Source: Fallopia convolvulus (taxonomy: Eukaryota > Streptophyta > Magnoliopsida > Caryophyllales > Polygonaceae). Taken from it: a DNA stretch of 64,000 nt. Below, in pieces: positions 22,444 through 33,316 of this stretch. Below the pieces are notes generated by a model, which was not told where the DNA came from, did not search any database, and worked only from the letters and a program-made list of their open reading frames with translations. How positions within the stretch are numbered: position 1 is the stretch's first letter; every line of letters begins with the position of its first letter. The DNA lies in contig OZ024724.1 in the NCBI GenBank assembly GCA_964016875.1, positions 55,124,938-55,188,937 of the forward strand. Direction: 5' to 3'. The position numbers and the translations under genes were made by a program.

Positions 22444-24674
22444 AGGACTCTATTTACAACACAGATTTTGCTATCATTAGTATTGGTGATGATAATTGGT
22501 GATAGAGGTGATCTTGCATCTTCTTTTTCTAGTGAAATAGTGGTCTACTGGATTTTTTTTAGTTTTTAAAATACTTTTTTTATTTATTTATCTCATGCTA
22601 AAACTAGCCTATTGTGTTGTCTATGACTCCATCCTAAATAGATAACTCGAGTAACTCAATTTAAAGCTACATTTTATGTTTTCTTGTTGCTTCCATGAAC
22701 TACTGAGCTACACATTTTGAAATGAACCTTGAATTCTAAAGACAAGCAAAGCTAATATGACATGATCAGAAGCATCTAGAAATGATTAGATGATGGAGTT
22801 AGCAAAATTTGACAGTAATCTCAAAAATCTGTTAAAATCAACAAAGCATGGGCACCAGAAGATTTCTGTGATTATGGGTTTATTATCAAGTGCAAAGAAT
22901 TATGTCTTTGAATTTTTTTACACAAGGGAAAATTGGCAAACCTGTTTTCTCTGGAGGCCACTTGAGAAACTGAGCACATATTTGCTAAAGCCTAATCTGC
23001 TGAAATAGATGAACTGCAAGAGTGCTGCATCAACAAAAAAATTGATCAACTCATGAATTGTTCAAGGTGTTTCTTCTCTAGGAAGGTCAAAAGGCACACT
23101 ATTAGACACTAGGCAAACTATTTCTTGTCTTCATTGAGAATAATATTGGATGACAAGTAATTTAAAATTTTATACTTTGCAACTGAAGAGGAAGTACCTG
23201 GAGACTGCTTACTGGCAGTAGATTTCACATTGACAGGTCGATCTTAGAATTTGCACTTGTTGCCCAGGTTGAATTGATGGAGAGGATTTATCTTTAAAAG
23301 TATGCTTCTGATAATCTTTTCAATGGCCTTCAAAGTTCAAAATGTACACTTGCACAAAATTTACAAATGGACTCATATTACCAAATGACAACAACCAAAC
23401 AGCCATAGGCACTAATATCAAGCAACCCAACACAAGATCAAAGTGCTGATAATTTACAATAGGAAATCGGACAAGTATGATAAAAATAAACACATGTGAC
23501 TGCAAATAAGCTAAAATAATGTTACCTAATTGTCTATTACATGCAGGAGTAATATCAACCCATAAAAAAGGACAAGTTTGAATCAATATATAAATATATA
23601 GAGCATTATTTAAGCCATAAATATATATAGCTTTTTGTGAATAAAATTCCATGAGGGCAGTGACAATAATAGCTTCTTGAATCCCTAAATGATGAATAAA
23701 TTAAACAAGTGAAATAAATACAGTCATATCAAACCTATAGCTCAAACTCCTCCCCACTCACGTTTTATTGAGAACCAAGCTGCTTGTGCAGCCTCTCTTC
23801 TCTCCTATTGTATATCTACAATCAAGGAAGTCCAAATACTCAGGATTTATTTCAATTTTAAACATGAAGTTTATAAATAAAATAGAATATAGGAGCAGAG
23901 CTCACATAGTCGAGCAACAGGCCAAGAAACGCCAACCTCTATAGCTTTAAATTTGCCCCTAAATACAACACAAAAGCACTTCAATAAGTCAAATCAGTCC
24001 AGCTACAAAACCTGAATGACTATCTAGCAACATTTCCAAATAAAAACACTTGGGAAAATGCTCAGCTTATGAAAAAAATGTCACAAAAAAATACCTTTTT
24101 CATTGACAAAAATGTGGCCATTGAAGACTTCTGCAAATTCAATAACATCGTCCGAGTTTTATGTAGGCTCTTGCAAAATATCTGATATTTAAGACTGCAC
24201 TTATATTCAGATACAACTTAGGTACACAAACAAAGATTCGAAGAAAAAAGAGAAACAATCAATTATTTGCTGAGCTTCTAGGCTTCTAGCTTCCCAATAT
24301 ATCAATAGCACAATAATAAACCTAATTATAAGAAAGAGATGGAAAGAGATGAAACCAACACCAACCTCTTCTTGCCGGTCGACAAGAGAACCAATTTTAG
24401 TGATGAACAAATCGATAATTGGTATGCTCGAACAGAGAAGTCTGAGAAAGAGTAGGAGGCAAGTGTCAAATTACAATTTTTGTTCGATTCGAAGGTCCTT
24501 CAAATCGTGAGATGAAATTAAAGGGGGGAATAGCTGAGAAAGAAGAAACCCTATAAAATTTGGGAGATTCGTGAGATGAAATTACAGGGAGGAAATAGCT
24601 CACCGGAAGGGAGATGGGTAGCTCCTCAGGTGATGGTCGACTGATTGAAGAATTTAGACAGGTTCTTTAGATAA
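22444..24674. other. MULE interior without recognised gene
   Basis: 2.2 kb between the transposase stop and the right TIR. Only short frames of 67-110 codons occur, with no family signature. MULEs sometimes carry captured host fragments here, but I cannot name a source. Confidence 0.5.
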
Positions 24675-24938
24675 ATTTGGGTTTTTGTTTTTAATTTAAA
24701 GAGGAATATGACTTTTGTTTTTTATTTAATAATTTTTTATCAACTAATCCACCTGTCATGGCAGGTCATAATGTAAATTTGACACGTCATTCCTGCTGGC
24801 CGGAGCAAATGATCTGGGTGAGAGCTGGGGTAGCGTTCGCAACTTACCTCAAAGGTTGGTGTATTTTGTGAAATTTAGATACGTTGGGGTAAAGAGTGCA
24901 ACAACATCAAAAGTTGGGGTATTTTAAGCATTTTTTCC
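24675..24938 (-). repeat. MULE right terminal inverted repeat
   Basis: Inverted partner of the left TIR; the outermost 20 bases match with one change. Ends directly at the ATTTCCTAA duplication. Confidence 0.93.
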
Positions 24939-25009
24939 ATTTCCTAAATAGATTTACATAATAACGTTTAAAAAATACTTCCTTTATAAAAATACATACA
25001 AAATCAACC

Positions 25010-25300
25010 TAATAACGTTTTATATTAAACAAAATATTTAAAAGAAATATTAACAAAATATTTAACGTTTTTGTTCAACAAAACATTAACGTTTTAAAAG
25101 AAATATTAATTAAACATATTTATATTAATCTTTAATCTTTAATTTGTTCAATAACATTTTATATTAAACAAAATATTTAAAAGAAATATTAACAAAAATT
25201 TAACGTTTTTGTTCAACAAAATATTAACGTTTTAAAAGAAATATTAATTAAACATATTTATATTAATCTTTAACCTTTAATATGTTCAACTTTTTAAAAG
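25010..25300. repeat. Two-copy tandem repeat, period about 139 bp
   Basis: The block starting TATATTAAACAAAATATTTA at 25021 recurs at 25160 with few changes and continues through an AACGTTTTTGTTCAAC segment. It lies in the right arm of the Helitron. Very AT-rich. Confidence 0.85.
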
Positions 25301-25487
25301 AAATATTAACGTTTTTTGTATAATTTTTTTATAATAAGCTTTCAATTCATTATATTTTTACGAACTATAGTTTTGATATGATTATTTTTCATATTTGACT
25401 TTAATCATAGTTTTATATGCTTTTTTTAATTAAAATATTTCCTTATGAGAAGTTTGGTCAAAATACTTTACTTTTATTGCAACTCAC

Positions 25488-25600
25488 TATTTGAAAATTT
25501 AGCATAACAATTTATGAACATTGTATATATTATTCTCATTATTTGAAAATTTACCATAACATTTTATGAGCATTGTATATATTATTCTCATTATTTAAAT
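25488..25600. repeat. Two-copy tandem repeat, period 52 bp
   Basis: The unit beginning TATTTGAAAATTTAGCATAA at 25488 repeats at 25540 (TTTACCATAA variant), each ending in GTATATATTATTCTCATTAT. It lies close to the Helitron 3' end. Confidence 0.85.
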
Positions 25601-25874
25601 TTAATAATTTGAATTTAATTTGTTTTATTTGATTTTAAAAAACAAATTATATTACGAGTAATAAATTACTTACATTAAAATTTAAATTATATTTTTATAG
25701 TATATCTAAAAAAATATCGAGTCATAGTCGTGCAAGGCACGACGGAGACAACTAGTATATGCTGATTCCGTATAGAAATGTTTGGTAGACCATGAGAAAT
25801 TGGGAATTTTAATTGATTGTCACCATATTCATTCCGACACGTGTAACAGCTTACAACATCCCCCTTATATATTA

Positions 25875-26193
25875 CTCCCTCCGTCCCATAAAGTTTGTCC
25901 AGTATTTCTCTTTGGGCGTCCCAAAAAGTTTGTTCACCTTTTAAACTTTCCTTTTATATCAAATTTTTCTTACAATACTACTCCTATCCAATCTTACTTT
26001 TACCTACATTATCCAATCAAAAACTTATCCCAATACTTTTTAGTCATTTCCTTTCTCTTTCTCTTTCTACTCTTCTTTACCCATCACTATCACAACCTCT
26101 CTCCCCTTCCAATTGACTACTTTTTCTGTTCTTTCACTTTCTTAATTTGTGTGTTTTATGTCTTTTTGGACAATCTTAATAGGACGGAGGGAG
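25875..26193. mobile_element. Stowaway-like MITE (Tc1/mariner)
   Basis: 319 bp with TIR CTCCCTCCGTCCCATAAAG against reversed CTCCCTCCGTCCTATTAAG (23 of 26 outer bases match), flanked by TA on both sides (25873-25874, 26194-26195). CTCCCTCCGT ends and TA duplication define Stowaway-type elements. No coding capacity. Confidence 0.93.
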
Positions 26194-26339
26194 TATTTGA
26201 GCAGCAATGTCTTCACAAAATATTGCGCCACTTAGCTCCCTGTTTAATTGCCATCTGTACCAATAAAATCCACCTAACGTGCTTTTTTTTTCTCCTGCAG
26301 TTATCAAGAAAATAAACCTCCAGTAACGTAGAGCTTTTT

Positions 26340-26700
26340 AGTATTTTAGGTTTTTGGTACGCAATTTATCTCCTTTCAGTACTACCGTCGGATCTCCTTT
26401 TCCTTTCAATTCCTGTTGCAACTCCGATAACTTATAGCTTCTTACCGCCGGATCTCCTTCGCAATTCCTGTTGCGACTCCCGCTTCTCTCGGTTTTGATT
26501 TCCCCCGTCTTCACTGGCGGACTTCTTACCGGTGACCTTCTACCTTCTCAACCTCTTCAATTCCTTGGCGACAGATCTGGTGTGCTTCTCAATATCTTGC
26601 GGGAGAGCCATGTGACGTTCTTCCACATCTTCACTAGCGGCCTTGAATTCCTTGCCGGTAGATCTGGACTCCCGTTTAAATTCGCCCATCGTTAATGGTA
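26340..26700 (+). other. GC-richer, gene-like block, possibly captured 5' UTR
   Basis: A segment with higher GC than its surroundings contains a 60-bp-spaced duplication (CCGGATCTCC...TTCCTGTTGC near 26383 and 26443) and CT-rich stretches like a plant 5' UTR, ending in ATG followed by a GTATGT donor-like site (26697-26703). It lies upstream of a Helitron 3' end, so host-fragment capture is possible. No protein family is recognised. Confidence 0.3.
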
Positions 26701-26703
26701 TGT

Positions 26704-28140
26704 ACAGTTCAAAGGGTTTGGTCTTGATCTCCAATTACATTTTGCGAATTGCAAATACCGAACTCCTTAATTTGGTCTGTGTTAATTCGTAATTGGTCTC
26801 TACTCCTCACTAAAATGTTCATGCATGTAAGGGAGATCAAGTAGTTACAATGATCAAGTAGTTACAATTTACTCCAATACTCTTCCGGAATCAGGAAAAG
26901 GAAAGGGATGGGATGCTCTCTTCAATTTCAGTAAGCTCGGCTCTCCCCTTTATGTTCTTATCGTTGCCTTACGATGTTATCATCAATTTTTGGTGTCTCT
27001 CTGTTTTGTGGGACATGTCTTCAATTTCATTGTAAGGCACCCCAAAAGGGAGCCAGACGTTAGTTCATGTATATATCACCAGATGATGGGGGTTACACAT
27101 CTTTTTAACTTGATAAAGTTAAAATGTACAATTAACTTGATAATCTCTGCTTTGGGGGTTACACATCTCTTCAATTTCAGTTTTGGGGTTTACACCAGAC
27201 GTTAGTTCAAACCCCTTGTGTTGCACTTACTGAACATGTAATTTTTTTTTCTACACATGAAAAATCGGTTTTACTGTACACATGTAGGATAAATGGATGC
27301 CAAAATGCTATGTTTATTGTTTATACTGATTTCCTCCTTACATGTGTCCTTGTCCTATATTTGGTCTTTCATGTAGGCACTCATTTTGGTTGTGGTTATT
27401 ACAGCTTCACCAACTGTTTCTTAGAGGGTTAAAAAAAAGCTCTCCTTACATGCTTCTTGTGGTTGTACATACTATGATTTAAGCTCTATAAACATTTAAC
27501 TAACGAGATCCACTAATCGAACCATTCAGCTAATCGAACCATTCAGCTAGGAATATCAAACTGAAACATAAAATATTAACAAGATTGTTTCAATTACGAA
27601 TGCAGCATTAAACCCCAACACCAAGAAAAAATGGATTCAACAACAAACTAAAGACATCACACTAAAACAGCTTAAGTAGAAAATTATACCCAAATTGACC
27701 CAAAATCAACAAATAAAAAAAATAATCATCTTAATCAATAATCACAAACTAATTCGCACTAAATGTAGCCATAATCACAACAATTTAGAAAATTATACCC
27801 AAATGCACCCCACCCCCTTTCTTTTGGCATTGTTTTTCTTTTTCTTTTTCTTTTATACAATATCTCTGACTGAAACATGTATTAATGGAAGGAAAAATCA
27901 AGAAGGAGCACGAGACGGAATTGTCCAAAAATTCGAGGGTATTTTTCGGATTATGTTTTTTTGGACACCAGACGGAAAAACCATAAGTTCGGGGTACCAA
28001 ACAAAATTTCCCTATATTAAAAAGGAAATACAAATTATACCATGTAATGAATGACCCAATCCATGACATGAGGCTACTAAATTATGTTTTCTAAGGTATA
28101 TTGTATATTGAATATAATGCAAAAAAGCATAATAATAATA
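26704..28140. other. Non-coding DNA upstream of a Helitron 3' end
   Basis: No coding signature. Several intron-like T-rich stretches and a 'cacatct-tttcaactt' word repeated between 27.0 and 27.2 kb. Part may be the body of the Helitron ending at 28178. Confidence 0.4.
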
Positions 28141-28178
28141 CGTATTATATCCGCGCAAGGCGCGGGCAACTACACTAG
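28141..28178 (+). mobile_element. Orphan Helitron 3' terminus
   Basis: A 6-bp GC hairpin (CCGCGC, loop AAG, GCGCGG; 28151-28165), nine bases, then CTAG followed by T. This is a textbook plant Helitron end and nearly copies the arrangement at 25727-25755. I found no separate matching TC 5' end between 25.8 and 28.1 kb; the 5' end at 18370 could serve both. Confidence 0.75.
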
Positions 28179-28379
28179 TTAAGATCAAATTAAGGACATG
28201 AGTAAGTAGCCAGTAGATAGCTTGTTAACGCACCTTGGCCCACTCCTGTGGCTGTGGCTACCCAAATAATCCATAATCCCTGACAGCTGTCATCTAGTTT
28301 TAATTCCCTTGTCAATTGCGCTTCAATAGCAACATTCATCCCAAAAATTCAATAGCAACCCGCTATATTTGTCGTGTCA

Positions 28380-29359
28380 TGCACAATTAAATGAATTTAA
28401 TACTTAATTTATTTAAAGAATATAATTTTAATTCAATATAAAAAACTTAATTATTAGAAAAATTATATAAAATTTTACAATTGGTGTCATGTAAAACGGA
28501 ACTGAAAATATTAAAGTATAATTTTGATGGCTTAATGATAATTTATACAAAAAATATAAATACAGATTATTAGAATTAGAATCATTTAATTTTAAAAATA
28601 TTTTACAAAAAATACAAAAAGGTTCATAAACATTTATATTTACATAAATAATTCAAAGAGAAAATTACAGAAAAGATAAGGTAATTTTTTTTTATCAAAT
28701 TCAATTCTTTAAAAAAAATTGAATAAAAATGAAAAACATACTTAATAAGAAATGATGAAAAAATAAACAAAGAATGAATTTTTTAATGATAAGAAAATCA
28801 TTTATGTTTACATAAATAATTCAAAGAAATAATTTAGGGAAAAGATAAGGTAATTTTTTTAAAAAGTCAATTTAGGCAAGTAATTATCCAGATTGAAAGT
28901 TATATTTTTTATCAAAATTTTATTTATGATAGATCTTTTACATAAATAGAAAAAATAAAGATAAAATAATTTCTTTAATTTTAAATATAATTCGAATTTA
29001 ATGTTTTTCATATAAATAGATATAATTTTAATTGGATAAAGTAAATTAATATATCTTTCTTAATATATAATATCTAATGTTCTATAATTTATTTTAGTTT
29101 TAGATAACAACTTTTAGATCTATCCTAATTCCTAATATCTAATAGATAACATCTTTATTTTAGATAGAACGCCTCATGGATTAATTTATTCTATTTCTAC
29201 ATTATCCTAAAATAATATCAACATATATAAATTTTCAAAATAAAAAAATCCTATGTGGAAAAATCCTAGGTGGCTTAACGTGGGAACGACACGTAGAAAA
29301 ATTCTAGGTGACGCAACGTGGTGGTCTTATTCCTTGCGTCTTTTATATATATACATAGA
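28380..29359 (-). mobile_element. Helitron 5'-end fragment, minus strand
   Basis: On the minus strand the sequence starts TCTATGTATATATATAAAAG, preceded by A (29360 reversed), and soon reads CCACCACGTTGCG-CAC, as does the Helitron at 18370 (CCACCACGTTGCGCCAC). So both belong to one family. The low-coordinate boundary is approximate; no hairpin plus CTAG end was found in this orientation, so the 3' end is missing or diverged. The body is very AT-rich. Confidence 0.6.
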
Positions 29360-29371
29360 TTCAACTTATCA

Positions 29372-29411
29372 ATATATATATATATGTGTGTGTGTGTGCA
29401 CGCGCGCGCGC
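29372..29411. repeat. Compound (AT)n(GT)n(CG)n microsatellite
   Basis: Uninterrupted purine-pyrimidine alternation for 40 bp: AT repeats, then GT repeats, a CA step and CG repeats. It lies 13 bp outside the Helitron 5' end. Confidence 0.95.
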
Positions 29412-29879
29412 TAAATGGTGTCCAATAATACAAGCCTTCATTCCGTAACTCTTAATAACACGAACTTTGAAAAAAAACAAAAATAATCACGAATCTTCTG
29501 TGTGGTGGCGTTTAGTAGCACCGTTTTATTTTTTAGTGGTATTGCTCCAAAATAAAATAAGGACATGTCACATGTATACTTAATTGGTAAATTTAATTAA
29601 TGACTAGATAATAAATCAAGAAAAAAATAATGACATCTCAGATACCAATACACAATATTACATTTTATCATAGTCATACGGTTGTAGTATGAAATGTAAT
29701 AATTAATTAGTACACAAAGTTCACTTATCACATCAAAACGATCTCTTACTTCACATTTTATCATAGAATTCAAATGATAGAGATAGAAGTATGTTGAGGA
29801 GACTCACTAATATGCTCTAGTTTAGTATAGGTTAACTCTTGTATTTTAGATATGATTAGAGTGTGTTTAGATTAGTTTT
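29412..29879. other. Intergenic, no gene recognised
   Basis: AT-rich, stops in all frames, no paired ends found. Confidence 0.5.
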
Positions 29880-31090
29880 GAGAATAATTGTCATATGAAA
29901 ACCGAAGACACGATTTGAAAAATTGCAAGAGTTTTGAAGACAAGTGTTGATTTGGAGTTGTTTTGACGCCATTTTCTTGTGACGCATTGTTCGGAAGCTA
30001 CGGTGATCGGATGAAGTTGAATTTGGTATCATTGGAAAGCTAACTCGAAGAGATACAATTCATGTTTTTACGGCGATTTCAAATTCCAACTCTAAGTGGG
30101 TCAAAATCACCTCCGAAGTTGACACCAGAATTCTATTAGAGGACCCGCGCTAGCGGGTGGAAACCGCGCTCGCGGGTGGTGCCAGATCTGCAAACGCCGA
30201 AGCTTAATGGAGCCGCACTTGCGGTTCGTAACCGCACTCGCGGGTTGCTGTTTTCCAACACCGACTCGGGATTTATTCTATCTTATTTATCTTTATTATA
30301 TCTTTAGTTTTAGGTTATTTCGGATTAGTATTTAAGCTTAGTTCGTGTTTCAGTTGAGAGGGTGAGACACATAATGAGAGAATACTTTTACTTTTTAGGT
30401 TTTATTTCAGTTTTATTTTGGAGAACTAATTTCCCTTGGAGTTTGTTTGATCAAGGAAGCCTTTTTATGTAATTCGTGAGATTCTGGTAACTTTTCTATC
30501 TCTTGGTTAATATCAAAACTCTTGTTTTTATTTATATGATCTATGTTTGATTTAATGAGCCTGATCAACTTGTTTGATTGACTTAGATCTACTGTTTGGA
30601 TTAGGTTTGATTGTTGTCTGTGCAATCTTATTTATCTTTGAAACAACTCTTTTCTAGGACCGTGGACTAGAATTGAGAAAGAGTGTTTGATTGTTATTTT
30701 ATGCATGAGACTCGTAGCTTGATTGCATAATTTGATATCCTTCTATCCTTAATATTTTGCATGATTTGAATTAAGCGTTCTTGTTAATATCATAATTCCG
30801 CTTGGACCGTGGACAAGCGGAAATCTTTTATAAGGATTGGAATTAACCTGGGAATTAATAGAAAAGTGGATGAATCAATGATCGAATGATTAAAAAGGTG
30901 GAATTGGTTGGATTAACTCTGCTTTCCTTCAATTGATTTAATCCCTAATATCATTTGCTTGTTTGCTTGTTTTTCTAAACTTCCAAAACCCTTGATTTGT
31001 TCTTTGTTGATTGTTCAGAATACCGATTCTCTTGGGTTCGATCCCTTACTTGCATGCTATACTTAGTTTGTAGTTTAGGGTAATTTATTT
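29880..31090 (+). repeat. Gypsy LTR/leader-like sequence
   Basis: Plus-strand non-coding DNA with paired GC-rich words (CCCGCGCTAGCGGGT, ACCGCGCTCGCGGGT, ACCGCACTCGCGGGT, 30.14-30.25 kb), a T-rich leader, 'accgtggac' words, and a 3' part reading TTCGATCCCTTACTTGC followed by GCTATACTTAG and TATTTTTG. The last features recall the ends of plant Ty3/gypsy (Athila/Tat-like) LTRs. Neither a target duplication nor coding sequence was found; boundaries are approximate. Confidence 0.45.
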
Positions 31091-31936
31091 TTGATCTTGG
31101 CAACAACGACTTTAGCCGAGTCACTCACCGATGGTAGGACCGAGGATGTAGTGGCCGACGCCGGTGGTATGCTAGTCGACAATGGTGGCACTGGTTCTGG
31201 CTGTAGAATTTCAGATTTGGTGGGATAGTGGAAGTAGAATCGGCAATTTGCACAGGCTGTAGAATTGCTGGAGTGAGACACGCGAAAAGAGTTGGCTAAG
31301 AGCCTAAGACGGACTAGTGAAAAGAGTTGTACTCCGTATACGATAAATACATAAAAATTAAATTCAAAACAGTTTAACGTAAAATTACAAATTAAGCTAT
31401 ATTTATTTGTCTGCCACAAAATAATTGACATTTAAAAGTGTTTAAATGCTAAAAATTTATTCATTATCAATAATTACAAATATATTCATCTCGATCTCCA
31501 TAGACACCACCAACCTAATAAGTAATAACCTATCACTCCATCAAATCTAATTTCTTCTTTCAATTAAAATATTTACCTTTTTACCTAATCTAGTTTCTTC
31601 TTTTAATTAAAAGGTTCTTGACATACTCTTTTTTCTTTCTTATCATTAAAAGGTTCAGCTTTTTTAATTTAAATATTAAAATACCAAAATCAATAAAAAT
31701 ATAACAAGCCCAAAGTAGTTAAATCTAATAGGCCCAAATACAATAAAAAAAGCCCAACTTTCCCTCATTTCCTTTCTACTCCAAATTTCAATTCTGTGCA
31801 CAATGATGATAGCCATTCACATGGGCGTTCAATGCCATTCTCCGACTATCCGAATTCCCCCTTCTGCCACTATGATAACCTTGACTCAATCCTAAGTTAT
31901 CTCCATTATGAATTTCAGGAAATGATTAATTAATTA
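31091..31936. other. Intergenic, no gene recognised
   Basis: A minus-strand frame of 118 codons at 31075-31431 has no recognisable domain and overlaps LTR-like DNA. The remainder is AT-rich and non-coding. Confidence 0.45.
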
Positions 31937-32234
31937 GGACTTGTTTGGTGTTTATTGAGGAAAGGAAATAATTAAGCGCATGAATCTAGTCTATTTTTAA
32001 TTTATAGTTTATTGATTAAAATGGTAACCATTACCCCTCCTCCTTCATTTTTTATGTAAAATTTGAGATAATGCTCCCCACCCCCTTAACATGAGGTAAT
32101 CATATCACCTATTCTCCTCTAATCATTATCCCATTTCCTTATTTTTCTTGCCAAAAAGAGAGAATCATTATCATTTTACATATAAATTTGTTTCTTTTCC
32201 CTTTCCTTTCCTCCATGTTATACTAAACGGGGGC
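31937..32234. mobile_element. Tourist-like MITE (PIF/Harbinger)
   Basis: 298 bp with imperfect inverted ends (GGACTTGTTTGGTGTTTATT against reversed GCCCCCGTTTAGTATAACAT, both followed by GGAGGAAAGGAAA-like sequence) and TTA on both sides (31934-31936 and 32235-32237). A TTA duplication is characteristic of PIF/Harbinger elements. The termini are diverged, hence moderate confidence. Confidence 0.62.
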
Positions 32235-32769
32235 TTAATATATATGGATGAAACATGAATGAAAACAATATGTGCCTCGTCGTGATCATCTAATCCACCT
32301 ATGAGACATTCATGCACCGATATACAGGAATACAGCTAGAATGACGTAACGTACATACCTAACAAATATAAATGTGCCCCTTTGACATACACGTTTAATT
32401 AGACGGATTTTGAAGCCTACATGAACCGGCATGTCAACTCAAGTCACATTATTCCGCAGCTCACATACCCACATTTAAAACCAATTTGGCCTACCAAAAC
32501 TAATTGAAATAATCAATACCAAAAGGATATGTTTCAACTCATTGAGCTGAGTGTACGTTATGACTAGCTTCATCGATCATATGTTGCATTTTGCTGTCTC
32601 CAATCTTGTAGTGGTCTTGGATGATGACCGAAACCTGGAAGAGTACTTCAACTTTTATGGAATACCTACCTACGGTTATACGTTTTGTTTTCAAGGATAA
32701 AATAATCAAGTTTCCTCCTGTTTTAGGCTACAAAAAAAGAGACACAGATTAAATAGAGTTTTTGGTGTT
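32235..32769. other. Intergenic, no gene recognised
   Basis: AT-rich DNA without coding signal or paired repeat ends. Confidence 0.5.
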
Positions 32770-32777
32770 CTTGTTTG

Positions 32778-33308
32778 TAGGGTTGTAATTGAACACAGCT
32801 CGTTCGTGAGAAATTCAGTATTTGACTCGGTTAAATCTTGTTTGGGTTCGTATTTGGCTCGATCGGTTTGTAAATAAACTGAGCTTGAGCACAATTATAA
32901 GGCTCGAAAGATAAATGAACTGAGCTTAAGCATAAGATAACTCGGCTCGTTTGCTCATGAGCAAACTCGATTATATGCAAGCTCAATTATACACTCATAA
33001 AAAATTAGATTATACGTTCATGAATAAGCTATATTATATAAAGTTATATAGAGTTTAGGTTAAATTACATAGTTTTGGTGGTGTTTCACAAACTAGGTAA
33101 ACGAGTTGTTCACGAATTTGTCTCTTGAAGAAACTAAATGAAAGGTTCGCGAGCAAGCTCGAACTCGGTGAACATTTAAATGTACCAAGCTCAAACAAGA
33201 TTTTAAAATCCAACCAAACTCGCGTTCGAAACCGAGCTCCTCTATTTTTAACCGAGCCGAGCTTGAAAACCTCAAAGCTCGACTCGGCTCAGTTTGATTA
33301 CAGCCCTA
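32778..33308. mobile_element. Non-autonomous hAT element with perfect 8-bp duplication
   Basis: 531 bp bounded by TAGGGTTGTAATTGAAC (left) and reversed TAGGGCTGTAATCAAAC (right), flanked by the identical 8-mer CTTGTTTG (32770-32777 and 33309-33316). An 8-bp duplication and TAGGG-type ends indicate the hAT superfamily. Subterminal regions are packed with GAGCTC/GCTCG words in both orientations, a usual transposase-binding pattern. No transposase. Confidence 0.94.
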
Positions 33309-33316
33309 CTTGTTTG

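Larger units (their letters stand above)
18661..24938 (+). mobile_element. MULE (Mutator-like DNA transposon) with long TIRs
   Basis: 6,278-bp element with long terminal inverted repeats starting GGAAAAAATGCTCAAAATAC (left) and GGAAAAAATGCTTAAAATAC (right, reversed). A perfect 9-bp target duplication ATTTCCTAA flanks it (18652-18660 and 24939-24947), the Mutator hallmark. It carries a multi-exon MuDR-type transposase gene (19700-22443). The target is Helitron sequence, so the MULE is the later arrival. The right third has no recognised gene. Confidence 0.96.
18370..25755 (+). mobile_element. Helitron (non-autonomous) carrying a nested MULE
   Basis: The 5' end is TCTACTATATATATAAAAGC, preceded by A; the 3' end is CTAG followed by T, as expected for insertion between A and T. 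A perfect 7-bp hairpin (GTCGTGC, loop AAG, GCACGAC; 25727-25743) sits 8 nt before the terminal CTAG. Helitrons lack terminal inverted repeats and target duplications, so these ends are the evidence. No Rep-helicase is visible. Without the MULE the Helitron is about 1.1 kb. A second hairpin plus CTAG at 28151-28178 could be an alternative terminus. Confidence 0.8.

Noticed and set aside
24207..24410. Second MULE gene (mudrB-like)
   Set aside because: 67-codon hydrophobic frame without any recognised motif, in AT-rich DNA near the TIR.
27695..28054. 119-codon plus-strand frame before the Helitron 3' end
   Set aside because: Low-complexity start and poly-Phe run, no domain, spans AT-rich Helitron tail.
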